From Puffinus mauretanicus (taxonomy: Eukaryota > Chordata > Aves > Procellariiformes > Procellariidae): DNA of 64,000 nucleotides. Location: positions 186,001 to 250,000 of the forward strand of contig JAJKFH010003354.1 in the NCBI GenBank assembly GCA_023333565.1, written 5' to 3'. Made by a program: the position numbers and the translations under genes. Under the pieces are notes generated by a model. That model saw only the letters and a list, made by a program, of their open reading frames with translations, was not told the origin of the DNA and ran no database searches. Positions 37,505 through 49,774 of the stretch are shown here, in pieces; within the stretch, counting starts at the first letter, position 1, and every line of letters starts with the position of its first letter.

Positions 37505-38383
37505 GAGCTGCAGGGGGAAGGGGAAGCCAGTGCGCGTTAGAGATTCCTCAGACATCCCAGCGCTCTGAAAGAAGTCCTTTTCATTGCCAAATGTTATTTC
37601 TTTTTCTGATTTCATTCTTGATAGATACAGAAACAGCAGGCTGTGTTTGCTGCCTGGGTGCCCAGGGTGCGCAGGTAGCTGGTCGAGGGAAGCCTCCTTC
37701 GAGAGCCATTCCTGATGCTTGGCTTGTGTGTGTTGAACCCCAGGTCCAGGGGATCCTGACCTGGATCCCCTTCGTTCAGTGCAGACTGCTGTTCTGCTCT
37801 CAGGTCCCTCTGCAGTGCTCCTGATGCTCCTCTGCTGCCTGTCTTCACTTGTGGTTCAGAACTGGATGAGAAGGGTATCTCAGATGGTCTCCTGTGGGGC
37901 TGCACTCAAGCCAGGAGAGAATTTGAGGCATTTAAGATCATTCAGTTTGAGTAAAACCCACATTAGTTGGGCAGACAACTTGGGTACTAGGCACTGTAAC
38001 TCATGTATCCTCCACAGCACTTAGGATCTTCAAAAGCGGATGGAGCAGACCACTAGAAAGGATACTACAGGTAGTACCTTTCTACTATAGGTAGAACTGA
38101 GCTTGGGGTTGAGTATGCTGCAGATCCGTTCTTTCTTCCCTCCCTGTGGCTGGAGCAATTGGAAACACAATAGTCCTGCTACTTCAAAGTTTCCTTGTCC
38201 GAAAGCCACGTCTGTCTGCCCCCATGTTAGGAGCAACCTGCCTGTGGGGGCTGATCTTCCCAGAAAGCTGCTGGGGAGATGCCGAGATGCGTTCAGTACG
38301 GCGGGGCTCAGCTGCAGAGAAAAGGGGGCAAACTTCAACACGTCATGGCCACAGCTTATTTTCCATGAAATATTAATCACTGA

Positions 38384-38773
38384 ATCGCTGAGAGAGTTGG
38401 GGTTGTTCAGCCTGGAGAAGGCTCCGGTCAGACCTTATTGCGGCCTTTCAGCACTTAAAGGGGCTTATAAGAAAGATGGGGACAGACCTTTTAGCAGGAC
38501 CTGTTGCGAGAGGACAAGGGGGAATGGTTTGAAACTAAAAGAGGGGAGATTCAGACTAGATATAAGGAAGAAATTCTTCACGATGAGGGTGGTGAAACCC
38601 TGGCACAGGTTGCCCAGAGAGGTGGTTGATGCCCCATCCCTGGGAACATTCCAGGTCAGGTTGGACGGGGCTCTGAGCAACCTGATCTGGTTGCCCTGCC
38701 CACGGCAGGGGAGTTGGACTGGATGACCTTTAAAGGTCCCTTCCAACCGAAACTATTCTATGGTTCTATGAAT
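38384..38773 (+). mobile_element. 5'-truncated CR1 LINE
   Basis: It encodes the final part of the CR1 reverse transcriptase: LRELGLFSLEKA, then [35 protein letters not shown] and VRLDGALSNLIW. It ends with GATGACCTTTAAAGGTCCC and an ATTCTATGGTTCTATGA tail. The frame is mostly open, with a small deletion in the [10 protein letters not shown] segment. It is a member of the same subgroup as the minus-strand copy at 48823. Confidence 0.93.
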
Positions 38774-39639
38774 AACAGGATAATACGTGGACCCAGACAT
38801 GAGGAGCACAGGCACAAGAGAAAGAGTAAAATACCTACTGGCTGTGGTCCAGGAGCAGTTGTTGACTCCTGGGTCCCTGTTGACCTCACTCATTACCTCT
38901 CCCGCAGGTCAGGTATGAGGATTTTTGGTTCCCAGGTGCAAGGGAGCCACTTCCATCATGGAATAGCTATGACAGCCTCCCAGATGTTCGGTCGCTATTG
39001 ATGAGTGTCAAGATTGAGGGTGAAATTTCAACGCATATGAAATGTTTTTTCTCTGCATGGCAGGGACAGCAGATGGCTGTCACATACATATCCTATAATG
39101 CCTTGTCAGGGCTAGACAACCCTACAGACTGAACCCCTTCCTTTTGCAATCAGCTACCAATAGGTTTTTTTGGTATCCTGATGTAGACAAGCTGGTTACT
39201 GAGCCGTCCCCTCTTATCTCTGTGTTGGAGGGAAAAACTCTTCCTTGTTCCTAAAAACTGCAGATGTGTTAGTCTGGAGGAATTCCCCTCCCCCTACTTT
39301 ACAGCCCAAGGTTCTCAGTGCTGTGAAAGTCACCAATGCTTTGCAGTATGGATCCTAGGAAGATCCTTCCCTATAGAGGAGCCAGAAGCAGCGGAGGCTC
39401 TGGAAGAAAATTTTCTCTTTGCTGACAGCGTGGGAAAGACGTGTTATCTCCATCATGATGCTGGACTCATGTTGTGTATCTGTGGAGCATGCCCTCATTT
39501 TGTTTTTGCTGCTTTTAATTAACAAAGCCGCTTTAGTTTTCAATTAAGGACTTGGTTACAACAAAATCCGTATTTTCTTTTCCTTTCTTTTCTCTCTTGT
39601 TTTCTCCCCCCTGTAGTTTCCACTGAGCTTTGATCTCAG

Positions 39640-39715
39640 TGCAGGTTTAATTAGCTGTAATTAGTGGTTTCACTGCATTAACCAAAAATCCCAACCACAG
39701 AGGATTAAAAAACGC
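39640..39715 (+). promoter_or_regulatory. Candidate intronic element with paired homeodomain sites
   Basis: TTTAATTAG at 39646-39654 and GTAATTAG at 39657-39664 are two directly repeated TAATTA homeodomain cores 11 bp apart. A GCATTAACC stretch follows. The surrounding 75 bp is even in composition and free of repeats. Candidate only. Confidence 0.3.
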
Positions 39716-40440
39716 CCCTTAGCTTGATGCCCGCCCCCCCCTTCCTCCTTTTGCTTCCCCCATGTGCTTTGGGGGATCAGAGGCTGTGTCCACGTACAGT
39801 CCTTCACCAGACGGGTGCTGCTGGGTGATGCCCGTGCATCCCAACAGCTGCCCTGTTACGGTCTCATTAAAGCTACGCTGGAACAAATCACCCATCCGTG
39901 TAGTTTTAATTTCCAGCTAAATCTGCAGCTGCTCTGAGTTCTAGCAGGACACCAATTTATGCCTTCACGACATTTCATACAGCGCTTCTTGGGGTTTCTG
40001 ACTGCTCTCTACGTTACAGCAAGGTGCCTGCGCGAGACTTCCCAAACTTTCAGCTTCGGCAGTCCTGCCTGAGCTTCTGGAAGCCATGGCATGGCCATGT
40101 CCTTTGCTGGAGCTGCCTAGCTCCTCAGCCCAGAAACAAGCGGGGTTTTTGGAAGACCGTGACTCTGCTCTGGGGAAACCCAAATCACTGGTCTGCTCTT
40201 CTCCGTGGAAGTTGTCCTGATTCCAGCTGGGATAGAGTTAGTTTTCTTTCTAGTGCTGTGTTTTGGGTTTGGTATGAGAAAAATGTTGATGGCGCATTGA
40301 TGTTTTAGTTGTTGCTAAGTGGTGCCTGCACTAGTCAAGGACTGTTCAACTTCCCATGCTCTGCTGGGTGCTCGGGAAGCTGGGAAGGAGCATAGCCAGG
40401 ACAGCTGGCCCAGCTGGCCAATGGGGTATTCCATATCATA

Positions 40441-40463
40441 TGATGTCATGCTCAGTATATAAA
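40441..40463 (+). promoter_or_regulatory. LTR core promoter: CRE-like site and TATA box
   Basis: TGATGTCA at 40441-40448 is one transition away from the CRE/ATF octamer TGACGTCA. It is followed 7 bp later by TATATAAA at 40456-40463. This is the expected U3 promoter layout of an LTR. The antisense copy keeps the same TGATGTCA variant but has a poorer TATA. Whether the promoter is active is unknown. Confidence 0.6.
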
Positions 40464-40622
40464 CTAGGAGGCGTGGTCCAGGAAGGGGGATCGCAGCTCG
40501 GGGGGACTGGCTGGGCATCGATCGGCAGGAGGTGAGCAATTGTATCGTGCATCACCTGCTTTGTATATTCTATTATTGTTGTTGTTATTGTTATTACTGT
40601 TCTACTTTGTTTTATTGCAATT

Positions 40623-40628
40623 ATTAAA
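40623..40628 (+). terminator. LTR polyadenylation signal ATTAAA
   Basis: ATTAAA sits about 160 bp downstream of the LTR TATA box and is followed by a T-rich stretch, the usual R/U5 arrangement. It could cause premature polyadenylation of the host transcript if used; no evidence for use is visible. Confidence 0.5.
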
Positions 40629-40992
40629 CTGTTCTTATCTCAACCCACGACTTTTTCTCACTTTTACCCTCCCGATTCTCTCCCTCATCCCACCGGAGGG
40701 GAGGGGTGAGCAAGTGGCTGTGTGGTGTTTAGTTGCTGGCTGGGGTTAAACCACGACAGAGGTGCACAGGGAAATATGACATAGTTGGTCGTGGAGTTCA
40801 TCTGCTTGGTCATAACAGAGAGGGAAGAAACCAAAGAGTTCATTGAGCTGGTGAAGTAAGACCAGTGCTGAGAATCAGGTCTCTGTCAAGATATCCATTT
40901 GTCACTTGTTAGAGATCAGCATAGCCCACACCGAGCCCCACCAATCACTTGTGTGTTAGAAGAGGTCTTGGTTCCTCTGACCGGCTCAGAAG

Positions 40993-41930
40993 CTTTATGG
41001 ATATCAGTGATCTGGATGAGGGGATCAAGTGCTCCCTCAGTAAGTTTGCAGATGACACCAAGTTGGGCGGGAGTGTTGATCTGCTGGAGGGTAGGAAGGC
41101 TCTGCAGAGGCACCTGGACAGGCTGGATCGATGGGCTGAGACCAACTGTATGAGGTTCAACAAGGCCAAGTGCCGGGTCCTGCACTTCGGCCACAACAAC
41201 CCCAGGCAACGCTACAGGCTTGGGGAAGAGTGGCTGGAAAGCTGCCCGGAGGAAAAGGACCTGGGGGTGCTGGTCGACAGCAGCTGAACATGAGCCAGCA
41301 GTGTGCTCAGGTGGCCAAGAAGACCAACGGCATCCTGGCCTGTGTCAGAACTAGTGTGGCCAGCAGGAGCAGGGAGTTGACCGTGCCCCTGTACTCGGCA
41401 CTGGTGAGGCCGCACCTCGAATCCTGTGTTCAGTTCTGGGGCCCTCACTACAAGAAGGACATGGAGGTGCTGGAGCGTGTCCAGAGGAGGGCAACGAAGC
41501 TGGTGAAGGGCCTGGAGCACAAGTCTGATGAGGAGCGGCTGAGGGAACTGGGGGTGTTCAGCCTGGAGAAGAGGAGGTGAGGGGAGACCTCATCGCGCTC
41601 TACAACTACCTGACAGGAGGTTGTAGCGAGGTGGGGGTTGGTCTCTTCTCCCAAGGAACAGCGATAGGACGAGAGGAAATGGCCTCAAGTTGCGCCAAGG
41701 GAAGTTTAGATTGGACATTAGGAAAAATTTCTTTACATTGGTCAAACATTGGAACAGGCTGCCCAGGGAAGTGGTGGAGTCCCCATCCCTGGAAGTATTT
41801 AAAAGACATGTAGATGAGGCGCTTAGGGACATGGTTTAGTGGGCATGGTGGTGTTGGGTTGACGGTTGGACTCGATGATCTTAGAGGTCTTTTCCAACCT
41901 TAATGATTCTGTGATTCTATTATTCTATGG
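40993..41930 (+). mobile_element. 5'-truncated CR1 LINE with reverse-transcriptase remnant
   Basis: Translation from the left end shows [20 protein letters not shown], with the catalytic FADD motif at 41045-41056. It is followed by [19 protein letters not shown] and, after a single-base deletion near 41281, by the [14 protein letters not shown] and [20 protein letters not shown] segments. A second single-base deletion near 41577 breaks the frame again. The 3' end is GGACTCGATGATCTTAGAGG plus a GATTCTGTGATTCTATTATT tail. The left boundary near 40993 is where similarity to the copy at 50565 starts. It is a pseudogene copy. Confidence 0.93.
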
Positions 41931-44900
41931 TATTTATGGAGATAACACTAGAAAATGCAGTATTCCCAGATAGCTTATCTTGATGCCCAAGACTGGAGAT
42001 CTAGATGGGTCCCAGTTCACCGTAGGTCAAGCGTTTCTACTTACCACATCTGTGCCAAAATCGACTGTTTTCAGTCTCATGCATGCACCCAATCTCCTTG
42101 CAGTGCCGGGAACCAAAAGACTCTCCTTGTCCCTTCCTCAGTTCTCCAGGAGAAGAGGTTGGTGAAATTCAGATCTAAGCTTTACATCCATGAGTGTTTT
42201 AGAGAGGAGTTTGGCCAGTCCTTGAATCACTGGCCCGCGGTGCTGAGAGGTACAGGAAAGGCAACAGCTCTGTCTTGAAGCCTGAAAATGGTTCTCAGGT
42301 CATCTTGCCAGAGCGAGGAGGACTCTGAATGCCACGTTCCTCCAGGGCTCAGAAGCCATCTCTTGCTGTCCCAGGTTTGTCACGTGGGGAAGGGAAGCCT
42401 TCCCAAGGCCAGGAATTGCATTCTTCTTGCTGAGCCATGACCATCCCCTCCAGGTATTTCTTCTTTGCCACAAAAACAGACTTCTTTGTGGAGCCTGATA
42501 TGTCCTGGCATATTTGGAGATGGGGTCTTTATGCTGTCTCCGGCTGTTGTCTCTCTCCTGAAGTCTGAAGGCTTAAAATTCCTTTTAATTCACTGGTCAG
42601 TGACCACAGATGGTAAATTTATTCCCAGGATAATGTGTATTAGGGCTGTGCTCTGGCCAGTCTTCTGTCACCTGGGTCCTTTCAGCCCTATCCCCTTCTG
42701 CAGGGTCAATACACCCAAAGCAGATCCGTTAAATCAGTGCTGGAAGGACTTTGTTCCTCCCATCTTTGGGCATCCTGAGGGACATCAGATGTGAGTAGAT
42801 CCAAATGCTCCTGGTTTGTGCAGGTCTGAAATACTCCCTAGAACAGCACTTGGTGCTTTATCTGCTTCATCTGGAAAACTACCCCCAAAATATATTGTAT
42901 TTTATTTGCTGTGCAAAATGTGTAGTCAGTACACAATAAAAGATCAGCAGCTCTTTACAGCACCATTGTATCGCAGGAAGGCAGCATCCAGCTCTGAAGG
43001 CTCGGTGAGAATTTGCGGTTGCGCTTGCATATACCCCGCGGTGCCGACACCGCAGCACATACACCTTCCTCTTCCCGTTCTCTGCACAGCGGGCCCTGAT
43101 GCGACGCGATAATTAGAGCGGGGAAACGATCCAGCTTGGGGGGAAGGGCTATGTTTTGGGTTTTGCATCAGCTTTTTCTCTTTTTTGGCAGGATCAGCTC
43201 CCCGGTCTGGTTCACAGCGAGCCTTGCAAACAGCTGTGCTGGCACAAGTGAAGGAGAGGGAACAAACAAGGAAATGAGCTGTAAGGCTCTGAAATGATAA
43301 TGTTCCTGAAAATGGAACTTTATCTTAAATTAGGATAAGACATCGGGGTGAAGAAGGGAATTGCTCAAGGTAGGAGCAGAGAGGAGGCAGGAGGAGTGAA
43401 CATGTCCTTGTGCAGAAGACACTGCTCTTCCTGCACCATTTTTGGGCCATTTGGCCTCACTCCAGCCTAAGGATGGACAACTTTTGTTCTCAGGTTTGCT
43501 GAGCAGCAGATTTCTTATTCATTGCGTGTGTCTGGGAAATGCCTTGCCTGCTGCCGATTCTCCGCATTAGGAAAAAACTCCAAAATGCCCTAATGGTGAT
43601 ATACCAGATGTTCGGAAGGAAAGAGCCTGACTCTTGGGGGATGACATTTCTCGTGTTTGTCCTTAAGTAATTTTCGCGTAATGAGAGCACTTGAGCACAT
43701 GAAGATGGAAAGAAAGTGGCTGAACCACCGGGTAATGATAGCACGTCTCCTTCCTTTGGTGACTGCATGGGTTATAAATTCCTCAAGGAGGGGATTTTGC
43801 TGGCTTTGTAATTAAAACACACACCAGGCATTTTGCGGACACATGGGCCGTGGCAGCCTGAAGAACACGCACTCAAGTCCAACAAAGTATTTAAGCCTGA
43901 GTTTAACTTTCAGATATATGTGTTGACCCGTTGAACCGATGAATACTTGCTCTATAACTAGAGGTCCGCCACAGTCACGTCTCCAACGGAGCTGGTTGCC
44001 CTCGGTTCCCTCTACAGCAAGTAGCGAGAAGTGAGCATGATTAGAGTGCGATTTTCTGAATTGGTTTAAATTTTCTTTGAAATGAGATGAAGGGCTTCCT
44101 AGGAGCGCCTGTCGCTTTCTCACGAGGGTCGGGGAGCAGAGGTGACCTGCGCAGGTGGAATTATCCACGGCAGACGTCTATCGCTAGGCAAGAGGAGCCC
44201 TCCTCGGCTGTCTGGGGTCGGGAGGTGACTTTGCAGGTGGGCAGATCAATCCGTAAGCACCCTCGATAGGTTTTTACACCCGGTAGCAGCCCCGTATTAA
44301 CTGGATTAGGGGGCTGAATTCATTTGGCAGTTCCTACATCCCTAACGTCCGAACACGCTGCGATGTGTGAGATCACATCGCATCCACTCTTCCCCGGTAT
44401 CGTTCCATACAGCGGAGGAAGCACCTTGAAATACCAGTCGGTGCTGGAAGGCGCCGGTCCTGCCCAGGCTTTCCACTGTTGACTCAATGGTTTTATTTTG
44501 ATCAGACATTTCAGTTTTTCCCGGAGGCGCTTTTAATCTTCGCACTGTAACCTTTAAAGATACAGGTTTTCGTGGCCTCTGTAATGATTTTCATTGCCTG
44601 AATGTGGATGTCTGAGTTGCTCTGAGTAAAGAGATTAATTCAATTTTCCTGAACTGGAAATGGACTGAAAAACCGAGAGGCTTCATTGACTTTCTTTGCT
44701 TGGTTCTTGGTGTGTCAGTGAAACAATCAATGGAGGTGAACTTCTCAGCCAGCAGAAACCCGCGTTCACGTTTCCAGAGACACAAGCTCAGGAAGATGCG
44801 AATAAACATTTTTAAGAAGTGTTTTTGGCTGTTAGACTTGGCCAGAGCACGTTCCTACTCTGCATTAAAAACATCAGGATATATTCTGAATTACAAACAA

Positions 44901-47900
44901 ATTCCTCATTTATCCCTGAGGTGACAGTCTTTTGCTGATATGTGCTTTCTTGAGACTAATAAGTTTTGACTGTCGGTAGGGAAAAAAAAATTCAAAGTAA
45001 TTACTTTGTGTTCCCGAGCTCCGTATTTGTGTAGGTGCATGTGTGTTTATCTCTCTCTGTCATGCTGCATTGCTAATGGTAATTAAAGGGAAGGGATTTT
45101 TCTTGTTAGAAGTTTTTCTTCTTCGTTTCTACCTTTAGTGACTTTGACCTCCATGATGATACTTAGCCACTGACCAGTTCCTTGTAGAACTGCAGTTGCT
45201 TTAATATAAGGTCTAAGTTTAGGAAACTCTGGCTCTCCAGCCGGAATTGGATCGTTTTGTTTATCCAGGTCTGCAGTACGTGGGGTGGGTGCTGGTTTTC
45301 TTGGCAGACCAGGTTTTGAAAGCACGTCCTGTGGGTGTGAGTCCTGGTACTCTCTGTCATCTTGATGGGGGTTCTTGCAAATCACAGAGCGCCCGTCAAC
45401 ATTTGCTTTATTTGACTACACAGAATTTGGTATGTGGGTGATCATAGCAAAAATGCGGAGCGAAAACAAGTTGTACATCGTCAGCAACGGTGTGGTGTGG
45501 GCCCAATGGGTGGGCCAAGGAGTTCTGCCCGGTTTCCAGCTTCAGGTGTCCATCCCAGCCAGGGGAGCTTCAGTGTCTCCTTGCACTTTCTCATTTTCGT
45601 GAAACATGAAATATGTGGGCTGGAAAGAGGCCACAGGGCTTTCCCACCAGCTCCCCAGGCTGCACAGTCTGCAGACCAGGTCTCAGTCTGGATCAGGAGA
45701 CCAAAACCACAGCCCCACCACGGTGTCCAGAAACTGCCCAGGTTAATGCAGGCTTTCTTATACTATAGAAATGTGAAGATGAACGTGAAAGCTCATTTCC
45801 AGGTCCACGTAAAGCATAAAACACGTGGGCCACACTACTGGCTTTAGCCACGAAGGGGCTAGGCAGGCTTTTGTGTGCAAAGAGAGCAGCTTTGTTTGTT
45901 TGCTTGCTTTAAAAATGCCATAGGAACGTTTTAGCAATGCTCTTCTCTCTGTCGAGTCCAAGGACCTTCTCCTGCCTTCACTTGGTCCCCTGCACTTCCC
46001 CAGCTTCAGGCTATGGAAGTCACATCAAGCATCACACAAGGTGTTGGGCTGCAGCTGTGACTGCACTGGAGACACTGAGGCAGCAACGTGCAGGTGATCT
46101 GAGCAGAGACATTAAAGGCGGAGTGAAAATACGCCTTTTCCAGCATCCCTCCCGAAACAGGCGTTGATTTATGGTATTGGGCACTGCTGGGCACGGCTTA
46201 GCGGGTGGAAATACGAAAGACCTACATGGGACTGGTTGGGGACACAGCGGCTGGGGTGTGCAGGCAGGCCATGCAAGCGTGGAAGACGAATGGTTGGTAG
46301 TAAAGACCTTACTAAAAGTTTACAACTTTGAAATGGATCCTAAATGTCATGGCAGACCTAAGCGATCTGAGAGAGATCAAGAAAAGGGAAGACCATTCTG
46401 GGCTTCATGATTCCAAGGAGCAAAAGTTGATTTCTCACAGGTAGAGTAGTGCCAAAATGGAAAGCAGTGTCCTCATCCATCCCCTGTTAAGCCTTCTCCG
46501 TTCCCGCAGCACCGCAGGACATCTCACTGGCGTCTCCTGGGGAAATCCATTGCATCCCGGCTCTCGTGTTGGTGGTGAACGGCTGTCTTTCCGTCGGTGC
46601 AACTCTCCTGCAGAGCAAACGCGTGCTGGTTTCTAATTCAAAAAACAAGCAGAATGGCCAAAAAAGGAGGGGTGGGCATGTAAAGCTTTGCCTGCAGCTC
46701 TCCCTCCAGGAATTCGGTGGGCCAGCAAAGATCTGGAGAGTTGGTGGCAGAGATTTCTGTGGTAGAAAGTGCCCAGAGGAGGATGGAGAGGGACCTTTCA
46801 CCCTAGAACCTGTGTACCATGCAGAGCTCGAGGAGAGGAGTGTTCGAGGTTCTCCCCGCCCTCGTGGGAGGCCACGAGCATGTTTTTGTACCCGTGGATG
46901 TGCAATAACATCTCTAGCTGGATTTCTTTATGTATTTAAATTGCAATTCGGTCTTTAATTATTTTTTATGATCGTTACTGTTTTGCAAGCGATTGCTGTC
47001 CAGGGAGAAGCGAGGAAGAAGCGGGAACTTGGTTTTGCTTTTAGTTTGAGGGTGTTTTTTTCCTCTACGGTAGCAAAGAGTGGCACCTACCAGCCCAAGG
47101 AATGGGCTTCAGGGGATCGTCTGATCTCTTTGGAGCAAGGTCTTCCACGCTCACCTGTGAGCCATAAGAGCTGGCTGGTGTTACGGGGAAGCTTTGCCAA
47201 GGGGAGGTGGAAGGGATGGGAGGAGGATGGCCATTTAAACGCTGTTTAATTTGCCAGCCAGATGGGGATGTAAGAAGCAAATCTCCAATTACGTCTTACA
47301 GTTCCTAAAGGGTCGAATAACATCGAGATGGTTTGAGATGTCTCTGTCGTCTAGCCTTGGGCTGCCTTGATTGACACTGTTCAAACGAGGTCAAAATTTA
47401 GCCCCAGACTCCAGATTGAGCCTGAATAAACACCCAAAGTCATCCCACGGGAATGGATACCCCTATGAGCGTGTGTGAATGTGAGCTCCATGTCTGAGCT
47501 CTCCCGTAACCTGCTTGGAGCTCCTATTTGATCTAGAAATTGCTTTCCGCTCCCATGTTTAAAGGCGGGCCCTGCCTGTGCGGAGTTCGTCTGCTGAAGG
47601 TGTTGGTAGCCTGCTGGCAGCTTCTGCTTAAATGCACAGCAAACGGAGCTGCTAGCGGGAGGACAGATTTTTTTAAGGAGGGAAGTTGGCGTGACACAAA
47701 AAAAAATTGCAAAGAAAGGGGGAACCGTCAGCGTGTGAAGAACAACCATCCCAGGCATTTGTCTGCAGCTGAAATAAAGGTAAATATTGGATTGTCAGCT
47801 TGAAATGCATCTCTCTTGCCTAGCTCCAGCCTGCAAATGGAAGCAATTAGAAAAATGTCCTGCCTTTTTCACAGTAGGCTGCATCTTTCTAGCACAAGCC

Positions 47901-48822
47901 CCACAGATAGAAAGACACATGCAAGTCCTTAAGTAGCAGATTGGTTTACCCTGTCAGTCAGATCTCATTAGAAACTGCAATGCTTCATACCCGGTAATCT
48001 GCTAGGAAATAACAGATATTGGTGCTGTGCGATACATTTTTCAGAGTCACTGCTCATCGCTTTTCCATGCGCTGAAGTCCTCTCTTTCGCAGAGGTCTTT
48101 CTCTTCATTAGATTGAGCCGGGGAGCGGAGCATTGCAACCTACCGATGCGATGGCATCCGGGAATCAGAAATGTTTCACTTGGACGGTGTAGGAGCAGGC
48201 AGGGCACGGCTGGCAGGGTGTAAAATACCAGTTCCAGGACACAAGGGGGACAGGTGAGGACGTGGCCAGTTCTGGGAAGGGTGCTTTCAAGGTCACAGGT
48301 GAGGACAGGAGAGAGGAGGAGGGGGGTATCAATGGCGCGGGGCCATTCCTGCTAGAAATAGGAGGGAAGAGCGAAAATGAGCAAAGGACAGAAATAGCAC
48401 AACTGAGAGGACCGACGGGGTCAAGCCATGACATAGCGTTGGGTTAGGGCAGAGCAAGGTATCTGGACAGTAGGGTCCAGGGCAGGTATAGCCCAGGAAC
48501 CGTACAGTAGAGCCGGCCTGTTTTCCAGCTCCTTTAAGTCATGTATGGAAATCTCTCCACAACAGGAGACCCAAGGTGTGTAGCACATACCCATGGAGGT
48601 AAGAGCACTTCTCAGAGTGTCTCAGAGACATCCCTCTGGCTCAGCGAGTCCCCAGTAGCGGGGATGGTGATCTAGAGAAACATCACTGACCTGTTCCTCT
48701 CTGGGCAGGTGTGTTGGCCACAGTCAGAGGTGGGACAACAGGACATGGACTTTCGGTGGACCATGGTGTGGCCTGGTACCATCATTCTTGCGTTGCATGG
48801 CAGCTCCCTGGGTGCTTGTCTT

Positions 48823-49433
48823 CATAGAATCACAGAATCATAGAATGGTTTGGGTTGGAAGGGACCTTTAAAGGCCATCTAGCCCAACCCCCCTGCCATG
48901 GGCAGGGACATCTTCAACCAGATCAAGTTGCTCAGAGCCCCGTCCAACCCGACCTGGAATGTTCCCAGGGATGGGGCATCTACCACCTCTCTGGGCAACC
49001 TGTGCCAGTGTTTCACCACCCTCAGCGTAAAAAATTTCTTCCTTATATCTGGTCTGAATCTCCCCTCTTTTAGTTTCAAACCATTCCCCCTTGTCCTGTC
49101 ACAACAGGCCCTGCTAAAAAGTTTGCCACCGTGTGTCTTATAAGCCCCCTTTAAGTGCTGAAAGGCTGCAATAAGGTCTCCCCGGAGCCTTCTCTTCTCC
49201 AGGCTGAACAACCCCAACTCTCTCAGCCTTTCCTCACAGCAGAGCTGTTCCATCCCCCTGATCATTTTGTGGCCTCCTCTGGACCCGCTCCAACAGGTCC
49301 ATGTCTGTCCTGTGCTGAGGACCCCCGAGCTGGACGCAGCACTGCAGGGGGGGTCTCACCAGAGCAGAGCAGAGGGGCAGTCTTCCACTGCAGTGAGGAG
49401 CAGACCCCAGGATACCTGCAGCCAGCAGCCCTG
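48823..49433 (-). mobile_element. 5'-truncated CR1 LINE, antisense
   Basis: The right-hand end of the element (its 3' end) is at 48823, with rc ATTCTATGATTCTGTGATTC. On the minus strand an open frame gives MDLLERVQRR near the 5' end, then (after a shift) [38 protein letters not shown] and RLPREVVDAPSLGTF. The 5' limit is approximate. It belongs to the same subgroup as the copy at 38384. Confidence 0.93.
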
Positions 49434-49546
49434 TGCCAACACGTTCCAACATACATGCTCATACATGCACAAGCACACGTGCTCACCATGCCTCATGCTC
49501 CAGGCTCGGCAGCGATGCTCAACTGCTTCAGGACTGAAGACAGCTC

Positions 49547-49774
49547 AATGGCCTTAAGTTGACTAAATTTCTTTACTGAAAGAGTGGTCAGGCCTTGGAA
49601 CAGGCTGCCCAGGGAAGTGGTGGAGTCACCATCCCTGGAGGTATTTAAAAGACGTGTAGATGAGGCGCTTAGGGGCATGGTGTAGTGGGCATGGGGGTGT
49701 TGGGTTGACGGTTGGACTCAATGATCTTAAAGGTCTTTTCCAATCTTAATGATTCTATGAATTCTATGATTCTA
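49547..49774 (+). mobile_element. CR1 LINE 3' fragment with internal deletion
   Basis: It starts at AATGGCCTTAAGTTG, then jumps directly to AAATTTCTTTACTGAAAGAG, lacking about 25 bp that the copy at 50565 has between these points. It continues through CCTTGGAACAGGCTGCCCAG to GGACTCAATGATCTTAAAGG and an ATTCTATGAATTCTATGATT tail. It lies 113 bp from the 5' end of the antisense CR1, pointing away from it. Confidence 0.88.

Larger units (their letters stand above)
40213..40758 (+). mobile_element. Solo LTR of the same avian endogenous retrovirus family, sense to EXOC4
   Basis: The element runs from TGTCCTGATTCCAGCTGGG to GGTTAAACCACGACA, with canonical TG...CA ends. Flanks are GAAGT (40208-40212) and GAGGT (40759-40763), a 5-bp target duplication with one difference. 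It is 546 bp, about the length of the 527-bp antisense copy. In order it shows a CRE-like TGATGTCA (40441), a good TATA box TATATAAA (40456), a TTG/TTA-rich stretch and ATTAAA at 40623. No gag, pol or env sequence adjoins it, so the provirus was presumably lost by LTR-LTR recombination. It lies in the EXOC4 last intron in the sense direction, so it could in principle drive or end transcripts there. Confidence 0.9.

Noticed and set aside
38103..38383. N-terminal part of a 207-codon frame
   Set aside because: The C-terminal half is CR1; the first part has no similarity to CR1 or any protein I know and is likely a chance extension.
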